Positions 22,233-31,890 of a stretch of 64,000 bases of DNA are shown one piece after another. Source of the stretch: Prorocentrum cordatum (lineage: Eukaryota > Sar > Dinophyceae > Prorocentrales > Prorocentraceae); contig CAUYUJ010015504.1 in NCBI GenBank assembly GCA_963575745.1, positions 1,349,079 to 1,413,078 on the forward strand. Reading direction: 5' to 3'. Made by a program: the position numbers and the translations under genes. The number at the start of each line of letters is the position of its first letter. The stretch's first letter is position 1. Under the pieces are notes generated by a model. The model ran no database searches. It was not told the DNA's origin and saw only the letters and a list, made by a program, of their open reading frames with translations.

Positions 22233-25200
22233 ATGCCTGCGCTCGCGTTGGACAAGTTCAAGGGGTTTGCTTTGAAAGCGAACAGGCCGTCGAAGCAGTG
22301 GTACGCGCGGCACGCGATGTGGGAAGCGGCGGCGAAGATGAAGCCTGAGTTGAAGTCGTTGTGTGAGGTGGACGATCACGGGCGGTTCGTGCTGTCGAAC
22401 AGTGAGTATGAGCAGTGCCTGAAGCAGGTGCATGATAACCTCAGGCACCACAAGAACAGTCGTCGTTCTGGGTTCGTGTATGACCAGGGCGCAGGGGTGC
22501 GGACCGCGCAGGATCGTTGCGTGGAGAGCGAAACTCGGTTCGGGTCCGAGAGGGAGTCGTACAATGGGCGGGAGGGGGGCAGGGTGTTCATGTGGTACAG
22601 CAGGCCAGTCTTCAACAAGTACTTGGCGCAGTTGCAGACCAGCGAGGTGGACTGCAGCGAGAAGGACTGCATGGAGGCGCTGCGTTTGACCAACGACGAA
22701 ATTTGGAGGTATCCAATGAAGCAGCAGTGCCTGGTGCGTTTTGCAGGGCCGCAGTGCTACCCGCACATCGATCCGCGGTCCAAGGGGAAAAGGCTGCACG
22801 CGAACGACAGTGCGGGGCAGGTGCACGGTGAGGATCAGGGGGCCGACGGCGGCGGCGGGCTCGGGGGGTGCGCGGGCGCCGACGACGGGGCGTCGCACCT
22901 GTTTTGCATGCGGAATTGGGCGCAGTGCGATCGGTGCCATTGCTGGCGCCTGCTCTTGCCTGCCTGCGCTGCGCGTGCGCGTGGGGATGAGTACTATAAG
23001 GTTCGCGACACCGACCTGGACTGGGAGGAGTGGTTGAGGGGGGCGGCGGCGCGGTGCGCGGGGGCGGCGGCTGCTGCGTCGGGGGAACAGAGCGCTGCGC
23101 TCGGCGGAGAGGGCGGCGACGCCGCGGGGGAAGGGCCGCAGGAGGGCGGCGCCGCAGGGGGCGTGCGCCGGCGTGGTCGGAAGCGGCGCCTGGGGCGCAA
23201 GACGTCGCAGGAGGAGCGCGACCGGGCGGAGGGCGCTGAGGCGAGTCTTGCGTCGGAGGATCAAGGCGCTGCGCGGGGCGGCGAGGGCGACGACGCGGCG
23301 GGCGGCACGGTGTGCGAGGGCGGTGGCGCGGGGGGGGCGCGCGGGGGGCGCGGGAAGCGGCGGTTGGGGCGCAAGACGTCGGAGGTGGAGGCCAACGGGG
23401 AGGCGCGCGGGGGCCGCGGGAAGCGGCGGCTGGGGCGCAAGACGTCGCAGGAAGAGCGCGACCGGGCGGAGGGCGCTGCGGCGAGTGACGCGTCGCGGGA
23501 TCAAGGCGCTGCGCGCGGCGGCGAGGGCGACGGCGCGGCGGGCGGCGCGGCGTGCGAGGGCGGCGGCGCGGGGGGGTCGCGCGGGGGGCGCGGGAAGCGG
23601 CGGTTGGGGCGCAAGACGTCGGAGGTGGAGGCCAACGGGGGAGCGCGCGGCGGCCGCGGGAAGCGGCGGCTGGGGCGTAAGACGTCCGAGGCGGAGGCTG
23701 CCAGGAACGGGGCGGGGCGCGGCGCGGGGAGGCGGCGGTTGGGGCGCAAGACGTCTGAGGCGGGGGCGGCCGCTGCCAGCGCTGCGAGCACGGCTGACGA
23801 TTGCGGGGGTGCCGGCGAGGGCGCGGCGGAGGCGGCGAGGCCGGCGAAGCGCAGGAGACTCGGGCGCAAGACGTCCGCCGAAGAACGGGCCGAGGTGAGT
23901 GGCGCGGGGCGCGGGCCCGCGGGAGAGGCGCGCGGCGGCGAGCTCGTCGCCGAGATAGCGGAGCTCTCGGCGTCGGAGCAGGACGACGAGCGGTCTGCGT
24001 CGGACCACGAGGTCGCCTCGGAGGACGACGTGGCGCTGCCGGGCGAGGTGCGCGCGGCGCTCGCCTCGGAGCTCGTGCGCCTCGATGGTGCTGGGCCGCC
24101 GGCGGAGGCAGACTTGGCGGCGTCGCGTGCGGCGGAGGGCGCGGAGGGGCGCGCGCCGCGCCGCGCTGACTTGCCTCGAAGCGGGGGTCGGCCCGCGCGC
24201 GCGTGGGCAGTGGCGTCCGTGCCGCACTTGAAGGAGAAGCGGCTGCGGGAGCTGGTCGATGCCGCGCGCGAGTACTTGGTGTCGCGGCGAGGGTGCGATC
24301 GGGCGGCCGTGCGCATCCAGGGTTCCGACGGGAACGCGCTGTGGGGTGCGCTGATGGAGCCGGGGCAACCGGGCCGCTTCGGGCGCGCGTTGCTGCAGCT
24401 GGAGGGTCGCGCGCAGGGTCGCGATCCCGGCGAGGCGCGCACGCGGTGGGAGGAGGTATCCGTGGAGGAAGACTTCCGTTGGCGCTCCCAGTGGCCTCGG
24501 GTGCGTTTCGAGTGCATGCTGCAGACGCCAGTCGTGGGCGAGGGTGGCGCGACGCAGTGGCGGGCGGCGCGGTGCTGCGATGAGCCGGGTGGGGGAGACG
24601 CGGGCGACTTCCAGGCACTATGGCAGCGCGAGTCTCGCGTTGCGGTGGGCTTCGCGGCGAACGTGGTCCTGGACGACGACGTGGTCGTCTTGCCCGTGGA
24701 GCGGCCTGCTGGGTGGCGCGAGCCCGCGGACATGGCGGGTGCGTGGTGGAGAGGCCAGGGTCCGCGCGAGCGCAGGGCGGAGGAGGGCGAGGATCCGGGC
24801 CGCGTCTGGGTGGGCCAGCTCCAAGGGGACGTGGGTGTGGCGGGGCTGCTGACCGAGGGCGGTGCGGGCGAGCGCACTGCGATGGAGGGCCTCGACGCGC
24901 TGTGGCAGGCCCCCGCCCGGGGCGCCAGGGGGGCAGGTCGCGGGGGGCGAGGGCGAGGGCGTCCAGCGAAGAAACGCGGCCGCGACGGCGATGCTCTGCG
25001 GGTGGAGATTCGGACGAGATGGGCCCCAGGGGGGGTCCCCGCGAAGGAGGGGCATGCCGCTCGGGAGGTGTTCGTGTTCGGGGCCATGCCCGAGGCGCAG
25101 GAGTGGGAGTTCAAACCGAAGGGGCGCATTCGCAATCGCGCGGGCCACGTATGGCGAGAGGTTCTGCTTGACCACCGCGCGCGCGTGGCCGCGGGAGACG

Positions 25201-25670
25201 TTCACCAGAAGTGCATGCTGCTGGCGCTGAAGACGGTGCCGCTGCGCGTGGCGAAGTACGACGCGCAGCTGCGCGACGCGTCCGTGCGGGCGGCGCAGGC
25301 GGCGCAGGCGATCCTGACGCGGATGGTGAAGTTCACGTGCCACGAGTGCCAGGAGCGGTTCCCGGCTTTCCACCCAGCTTTCGAGCCGCCGGTGCAGCTC
25401 GCGGAGGAGATGCTGCTGCTGCGGCGCGGTGGGGACGGGCTGGCCGCGTGCAGCACGGAGGTGGCCGAGTGGGACGAGGTGCCGCCGCGCGACCCGCCGG
25501 ACGGCTTCGCTCTGGAGTGCAGGGGCGTGTGTACGCGGTGCAGGCAGGACCTGGACAAGCAGGCCTCGGCCGCGGCCACGGAGGACGACCTGTATCAGGT
25601 GGTGGGTCTCCGCACCGCGCAGAACCACATGGACCCGTGCTTCCGCCTCCCGTCCGATGACCTGCGCTAG
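22233..25670 (+). CDS. Helentron segment: CW-like zinc motif, KRRLGRKTS repeats, zinc-binding region, start of DUF6570-like domain
   Basis: The first in-frame ATG is at 22233 (MPALALDKFKGFALK); the frame is open from 22128. NWAQCDRCHCWRLL (22914-22955) resembles the start of a CW-type zinc finger, but the later Cys pair is not clear. From 23178 to 23880 a low-complexity region carries seven copies of KRRLGRKTS-like motifs (starts 23181, 23355, 23421, 23595, 23661, 23730, 23847). Copies 1-2 and 3-4 are a 240-bp (80-residue) duplication. The motif reads as a basic cluster next to a Ser/Thr, like a nuclear-localisation or basophilic-kinase site; that is inference. A non-repetitive domain follows (24200-25200). 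Then come CHECQERFPAF (about 25338) and CTRCRQD (about 25530), a zinc-ligand pattern typical of Helitron proteins ahead of DUF6570. The frame stops at TAG 25668-25670 inside that domain. Confidence 0.7.
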   Translation: MPALALDKFKGFALKANRPSKQWYARHAMWEAAAKMKPELKSLCEVDDHGRFVLSNSEYEQCLKQVHDNLRHHKNSRRSGFVYDQGAGVRTAQDRCVESETRFGSERESYNGREGGRVFMWYSRPVFNKYLAQLQTSEVDCSEKDCMEALRLTNDEIWRYPMKQQCLVRFAGPQCYPHIDPRSKGKRLHANDSAGQVHGEDQGADGGGGLGGCAGADDGASHLFCMRNWAQCDRCHCWRLLLPACAARARGDEYYKVRDTDLDWEEWLRGAAARCAGAAAAASGEQSAALGGEGGDAAGEGPQEGGAAGGVRRRGRKRRLGRKTSQEERDRAEGAEASLASEDQGAARGGEGDDAAGGTVCEGGGAGGARGGRGKRRLGRKTSEVEANGEARGGRGKRRLGRKTSQEERDRAEGAAASDASRDQGAARGGEGDGAAGGAACEGGGAGGSRGGRGKRRLGRKTSEVEANGGARGGRGKRRLGRKTSEAEAARNGAGRGAGRRRLGRKTSEAGAAAASAASTADDCGGAGEGAAEAARPAKRRRLGRKTSAEERAEVSGAGRGPAGEARGGELVAEIAELSASEQDDERSASDHEVASEDDVALPGEVRAALASELVRLDGAGPPAEADLAASRAAEGAEGRAPRRADLPRSGGRPARAWAVASVPHLKEKRLRELVDAAREYLVSRRGCDRAAVRIQGSDGNALWGALMEPGQPGRFGRALLQLEGRAQGRDPGEARTRWEEVSVEEDFRWRSQWPRVRFECMLQTPVVGEGGATQWRAARCCDEPGGGDAGDFQALWQRESRVAVGFAANVVLDDDVVVLPVERPAGWREPADMAGAWWRGQGPRERRAEEGEDPGRVWVGQLQGDVGVAGLLTEGGAGERTAMEGLDALWQAPARGARGAGRGGRGRGRPAKKRGRDGDALRVEIRTRWAPGGVPAKEGHAAREVFVFGAMPEAQEWEFKPKGRIRNRAGHVWREVLLDHRARVAAGDVHQKCMLLALKTVPLRVAKYDAQLRDASVRAAQAAQAILTRMVKFTCHECQERFPAFHPAFEPPVQLAEEMLLLRRGGDGLAACSTEVAEWDEVPPRDPPDGFALECRGVCTRCRQDLDKQASAAATEDDLYQVVGLRTAQNHMDPCFRLPSDDLR

Positions 25671-27690
25671 CTGTTCGACCAGGCTACGCTCACGGAGAGC
25701 CTGCTCATTGCCCTGGACCACATGCAGGTGCACCTGGCCACGGTGTCCCGCACGGGGCTGCGCAAGTTCCGCAAGAACATCATCTCGTTCCCGCAGGACG
25801 TGGCAGGGTTCTCGCGGCGCCACGAGCTCATGAAGGGGTTCCGCGTGGGGGGCCGCGCGAACTCGGCGCGCGGGCCAGGCGAGCGCCCCGACGACCAGCG
25901 CCGCCCCGAGCGCATGGCCGCGGGCTGCACGGACGAGGAGCGGCAGCGCTTCGGCGTGGACCTGCACGGGCGCCTGGTCTTCCCAGGGCGCGTCGTGGAG
26001 GTGCTGCTCAGCGGGGACGTGATCATCGAGTACGATCATGGAGGCAGGGGGAGGGAGCTCCAGGAGCACGTGGAGCCGCGGGTGGTGCTGCCCTGGCACC
26101 CCCGGAAAGTGCCCTTCAGCTTGATGTTGCGGCGGAATGTAGGGTTCGGGAAGGAGGTCGTAGAGGGCCTGCACGTGCGCTGGCGCTACTGCGGGCACGT
26201 GCTCCGAGCGTTGTGTGCGTTTGCGGGCACGCATGGGCCCTGGCGCCTGGGGGGTACTGCGGACGAGCCCATGCACAAGTACTACGACCCGCGCCTGTTT
26301 GACGTGCTCCCGGACGACGAGATCCTCGCGTCCTACGCGCCGAGAGAAAGCGAAGACGGCGTCCGGCCGTCGGGGGGCGAGGCCGGGGAGCCGGAGGAGC
26401 TTGGGCCCGTGACGGAAGCGGAGGCTATTGCTCGGGATTGCGTCCCCTGTGGCGTCGACGTCGTCACGCCGCGCCAGTTCATTGCCGCGGGCTTCGACGT
26501 GCACTTCGCGGGGCCCCGCGACGACGCCGGGCGCGAGCCCGCTGGCCGCGAGGGCGACGACGCGCGGGGAGGCGACGAGGGCGGCGCGGAGGCAGCGGCC
26601 GAGGGGGATGCCGACGCGGCGGCTGACGGGGAGTTCGACGTCGGCGTGGAAGATGAAGCCATGGCCGTCGATCACGACGTGTTCAGTGCGTGGCTCGACA
26701 AGGCGCAGTTTGAGCATGGTGGGGCAGTGCAGCGATGGTGGGCGGGGTTGCAGCCGGAGGCGGAGGGCTTGGTGGAGGGGTTGAAGTTTGGTGACGACGA
26801 GACGACGGAGGACCTGTGCGGCCGCCTGCTGGCTGCGGCGCGGCAGGAGAAGGCCGTGAAGTCCGTGCAGAGGGACCGCGTGGCGGTGGACTGCGTGCGC
26901 GTCGAAATCCTCGTCGATTGGATGCGACCCCGTGTGCAGGGCGAGTTCGCCGGCACGGAGGGCGGCGTCTCTCGCGAGTTGGTCTTGGACGAGGTGATGC
27001 TGGAGCTGGCCATGGCGGGAACGTTCGTGGCAGCTGCGCGCGATAGGGACACGGGGTGCGTCGAGGAGAACTTGCCGGAGTTTGACGAGGACGAGGCAGT
27101 TGCGCGGACGGGTGAGCGCTTGATTTACGGCTGGCCCGGACAGAGCGAGGACCCGGTCCCGGCGCGCGCCATCGGGCGTTTCGCGAGGGCGTTTCCGTTG
27201 GAGTTTCCCATGGGCATCGGCGACCTCTTCGACGACCGCCCCCGGCGGGTGTCCGTGCAAGACAGGGTGCAGCACCTGATGCGCTACCGCGCCGGGCAGT
27301 TCGTCGGCGGCCCGCGTGGCCAGCGCGTGATGTGGGCCATGGCGAACGCGCTGCTCCTGGACGAGGCGCGGGGCAAGGGCCTTGGGGTGTATCGGACCAT
27401 GTACAGGCGCGCGGGCCTCGGGGTCCAGGGCCCAAGTGCGATGACGAAGGGCGGGCTCAGGCAAATCCTCGAGAGCGAGGACCGCGTGCGGATCCTGGTG
27501 GGCCAGCTCGCGAACGTGGGGCGCGATGTGCCCTCGACCACCATGCACTGGTCGTGCGAGTCGAAGAAGTTGCAGAGCACCGTGAAGCACCTGTCCTGGC
27601 ACCCGCCCCGGGTCGAGGGCACTCTGGCGAACGGCGCCGAGCCGGTCGGCAGGCGGTTCCTCCGCGGGCTGGACTTGCCGGCGGGAAAGG
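25671..27690 (+). CDS. Helentron segment: DUF6570-like region continuing to Rep
   Basis: This segment continues in the same frame directly after the TAG, with LTESLLIALDHMQVH and FRKNIISFPQDVAGF. That is the pattern of the DUF6570 region found in Helitron proteins (L..LTxxExxLIA, then a short segment ending in QDV). The domain therefore reads straight across the stop. The first downstream ATG is at 25722. Later parts include an acidic, low-complexity insert (about 26520-26680) and a conserved-looking stretch (27100-27670) ending in SKKLQSTVKHLSWHPP. The frame then runs into a stop at 27789-27791. Coding character passes to the +1 frame near 27680-27695, where the +1 frame gives LSEGALVPDVVGLGRHPSMW. 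A single-base indel explains this best. Confidence 0.75.
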
Positions 27691-30600
27691 GCCGGACTCA
27701 GCGAGGGCGCGCTTGTGCCGGATGTCGTCGGGCTCGGCCGTCACCCGTCCATGTGGTGGACGCAGAATCCGTTCTACAACGCCGCGTATGACATTCAGCG
27801 CATGGGGGGAGGTCCAGGGGCGCGGGCGGCGGGAGACCGTGCTCTGGGGGATTGGGTTGGTGACGGGCGAGAGGAGCGCTTCCGTTTCGCGCGGGACAAC
27901 CCGGACCTGGTGGCCAACATGATGGCCTTGCGGGTGGAGCTGAACACGCGGATGGCGATGCCCGCCGTGCTGCCCCACTCGGAGCAGTTCAAGTACATGG
28001 CCATGGCCAGGGCCGAGTGTGGCGCGGGTGGCAATCTGCATTACCACGGGTTCAGCGTGGGGCTGCCTGGGCCGGCGGTTGCGCGGGTTCGCGCGGACGT
28101 GGACGGGGAGGGGGACATGCTTCCGCCGAGCGTGGCGAGCGACGTGGCGGCGCGCCTGCCCTCGCTTGAGGCAGGACCGCTGGCCTGGCCCCTGCAGGAG
28201 CGGAGGCGTCGTGGTGCTGCCCTCGCTGCCCTGGAGCAGGTCCTGCGCGCCGTTGCCGGCCGGCCTGGCCAGCGTGCGCCGCGGGCTCCTGCGGGTGAGG
28301 GCTCTGCGGCTTCGGGATCATGTAGTGAAGATGGCGCAGGCGACGACGAGGATGAGTTCGTGGGCAGGGCTTCTGCGCTCCTCGACGCCCTGGTGGATCG
28401 AGGGTGGCTGGTTCTCGTGCAAGGGGAGGAGGGCGCCCGAGGCCAGGGGGCGGAGGCCGACGTTGCTTTCGAGCGCGTCGGGCCAGAGGATCCAGCGCCG
28501 GAGGACGAGGCGGGGGGTGATCTCGTGGAGGACGTTCAGGATGGTGATGGCGTTGAGGGCCCCGGTGCTGCTCGGGGGTCGAGACCTGCAGGGGTCCCCC
28601 ACGGGGCCCGCGGGCAGCGACTAGGGGGTGCTGGTCTCGACTTCGGCGTGCTGAAGCCGGAGCATGAGGGCGTCGCGCTTCAGAGCGTTTTGGAGAAGCG
28701 GTTATATGAGTTCTTCGGGCACGTGGTCTCGGAGTGGAACCCGCGCTGCGCGTGCAGGTACGCGCGAGGCGACGAGGTTGGCGCCTTCGACGCGGACGTG
28801 GAGATGGAGGGCGAGGCTGCGCGCGAGACGTCGGAGGGCCGGGCGGTGCGTTGCGTGCCCGATTCTGCGCCAGAGTGCTTGAACTTGCGGAAGGTTCTGG
28901 ACGAGGCCTTTGCGTCCGAGGCGTCGGGGAAGTTGGACGTGCAACCCGTTCGGCGACTGGTGGCTGCGCTGGTGAACAGGGTGGCGCGGCACACGAAGCA
29001 TGGCATGGGGCCGCCAGGGCTCGGGGTTCACGCGTGTGCTCGCGGGAAGGAGGGGCGCGTGTTCTGCCGATATGACTTCCCGCGCGACAGGTGGGGCCGC
29101 GTCGGGCCCCGGCCGTTCCGCATGGAGAAGGGCCGCCGGGAGGGCCACTGGCAGGCGGTGTTTCCGCGGAACGACAGGCTCTGCAATAGTTACGAGGAGC
29201 ACTTGCTGTTGGCCAACATGGGGAACATTGACTGGCGTCCCGTTTTGAACTTGTGGGCGGTCGTGGAGTACGTCACGAAGTACGCGACGAAGGCGCCCAA
29301 GGGCTCGCGGAAGATCAAGGAGGTGCTCGACGACGCCGTCAACGAGGTCTGCGCTTACGTCCCAGAGGGCGAAGGGACTGATTTCCTTCGGCGCTCCATT
29401 CAGAAGTTCTTTGCTCGGATGCTCGGGGAGCGGGACTACCACTGTTACGAGGTGGCGCTGCTGGGGTTGCGCCTGCCCATGGTTTTGTCCATGCTGCCCG
29501 TCGTGACCCTCAACACGACGGGGGCCCGCGCGCTGAAGCCTGCGTCTGCGCTGCGGGACAAGGCAGATGACGAGCCTGTGCACTGGGATAGCAAAGTGGA
29601 CAAGTTCGACAAGCGCCTGGAGTTTGTGCGTCGGCAGCGTGCCAGGGGCGACGAGTCCATCTCGGTGGAAGAGGTGCGCGATGTGTCGTTGTTCGAATTT
29701 TATTGGAAGTACGCTGTGTACCGCGGGAAGCTGAGGCGCGGGAACCCAGCGGTGTGTCTGCAGGTGACTCCTGGCTATAGCGCGGAGTGCGCGAACGCGC
29801 AGCACGCCTGCCACGAGGCGTACGCGCGGGCGAACGTCATCGCGCACTGGCGGCACATGGCGACCGCGGACCGCAAGGCCATGATCGAACAGGAGATGCT
29901 GAGGGGCGTCCGGCCGGCGCCGGCGGCTTGCATTGGGGCCGCGGAGTTCGTGCAGCCTTTGGCGGGCGGTGCTGGCCAGGATGCTGGAAGCGAGCGGTTC
30001 CTGGGCGTGCAGGATCTCTGGCTCAAGTCGGGGGGAAGGGCTTGGGGGGGGCAGAGCGATCAGTATTGGGGGCATATGATGATGGAGATGCTCACTGACC
30101 CCATGCTCCGCCAGCGGGTTCCGGCGTGGGTCGCGGAGCAGTACGAGCGCGCGAACCCGTTCTACAAGGAAGTGCTCGGCGCCATCCTGGAGGACGGGGT
30201 CGCTAGCAACCGGGAGCTTCTGCGCCGGACGCGACGCGAAATGGTGAGGCGGCATGAGGCGCGACAGCAGGGGCGGGGCGCGGGGGCAGACGAGGCGGCG
30301 GGCGGCGCCGGGGGGCAGGCGTCCGACGATGGCGACGGGCGCGGCGACGATGACAGAGACAGCGAGAAGGCGGAGTCGGGGGAGGAAGTGGAGGACTTGG
30401 TGGACAGACTCGTGCTGCGCGGCGACGAGGACCCGAACGAGGAGGCTCGGGATGCTGTCTTACGCGAGGCGCGGCCGGGGGAGGGCGCTGAGTCTGCTGC
30501 GGCCGCGGGGGAGGTGTCCGAGTGGGAGCGCCGCCCAGCCGATGAGCGCGTCAGCGCGGCAGGCCCTGCTGCGCAGGCGGCGGACGTGCGCGTCGGGGAT

Positions 30601-31890
30601 GCTGCGGGCGATGAGGTGCGCGGCAGGGTCCGGGTGAACCCCGAGGACTTCAATTGGTTGAACGAGGCGTGCAATGTGTCGACGAGCGAGAGAGGGCGTC
30701 TGGAGAAGCTCCGGGATGAGTGGTACGGAAAGGCCAAGGTAGGCGACGGGGCCGAGGTCGTCGAGCGTGCCGATCTCGACCCCTGGCAGAAGTTCGCCCA
30801 CGACATCGTCATGGACGACCGCCATTCGGAGGCCGACCCGTTGAGATTGATGGTCACGGGCGTGGCCGGCACGGGGAAATCGCGCACCGCGCGCAGTTTC
30901 GTAGCCGCGAGGCGAAAGCGGGTGCGGCAGTTTGCCCCGAGGACGAGGCTGGATCAAGATCGCCGCGGCGTGCGCGAAATCCGGCGAGGGCCTCGAGAGA
31001 TTGATGAGGAGGAGCGGAATTGCTGCTTGCTCGCCGCTCCTACCGGGTGCGCCTCGTTCCACTTGAAATATGGCGCGACCGCCCTGCACACGGCGTTCGG
31101 TGCGCCGGTGGGATATTGCGGCCCTTGGGTACGCAAGGACGGGGACCGGTTTCAAAAGACGCAGACTCGACTGCGTCAGGCGAGGTTGTTTGCGTTGGAT
31201 GAGATGAGCATGATCGGGCGGCAGATGCTGGGAAAAATCGAGTTCAAGGTGCAGGATGCTCTTGGTGTTGCGGCGAAGCGTGCGGCGCAGGGTGCGAGGC
31301 CAGTGTATCTCGGCGGGAAGGATGCCGTGCTCGCCGGGGATCTGCAGCAGGCGCCGCCAATCGGCGATGACCCCCTGTACCGGATGGGCGCGCATGGGGG
31401 GTCTGCGAAGAACAAGCCCAGGGGGGCGGAGCGGACCCCCGACGACGCCTGGAGCACGGACAGGTTAGTGAATAATGGCAGTTTCGTGCGCGATGCGTTC
31501 CAGGACGTGGCCGTGCTCCGACGCGTGCACCGGTGGCGCGGTGCGAAAGAGGGGCTGTCGAAGGAGCGGCAGGCGGAGTACAGGCAGGATGCTGATCGCT
31601 TCTTGGAGGTCACGAAAGGCATGGCGCAGTGCACCTGGGATCAGCGGGATCATGCGCGGTTGAAGCGGCGGAACAGGTCGGTGCTGCAGATGACCAAGGA
31701 GGGGAGGGAGGAGCTGGCGGCCTTCGAGACGGCCCCGCTGCTGATGGACGGCAGGAAGGATCGGGCCTCGGGTGCGCGTGGCGCCGATAGAGTGAACATG
31801 GAGAGGTTGTACCAGGTAGCCGCTGCGAGTGGCAAGCCCATCGCGGCGCTGCGTGCCCACCACGACAACAAGGAGAAAAGCAGAAGTCTA
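27691..31890 (+). CDS. Helentron Rep (HUH/Y2) nuclease and N-terminal PIF1 helicase
   Basis: Rep: LHYHG (HUH histidines at 28039-28047) is the metal-binding pair, and EYVTKYATK (tyrosines at 29269 and 29281, spaced Y-x3-Y) is the twin catalytic tyrosine motif. Both are intact. About 1.2 kb lies between them, including an acidic low-complexity insert (28320-28620). Further support comes from FGHVVSEWNP and NIDWRPVLNLWAVV. Helicase: Walker A GVAGTGKS (30859-30882), LLAAPTGCASFHL (about 31030-31066), Walker B LFALDEMSM (Asp-Glu at 31198-31203), AGDLQQAPPIGD (31333-31368) and RRVHRWRG. An Arg/Gly/acid-rich linker (30240-30560) joins the two. The frame shifts back near 31876-31895, inside the helicase. 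Known role: single-strand nicking and strand transfer by Rep, unwinding by the helicase. Both core active sites look intact despite the frameshifts. Confidence 0.9.

Noticed and set aside
21291-27602. Long minus-strand open frames (over 900 codons) opposite the Helentron
   Set aside because: They mirror the GC-rich + strand frame, contain no recognised domains and are Arg/Pro-rich; the + strand carries clear Rep, helicase and EEP motifs.
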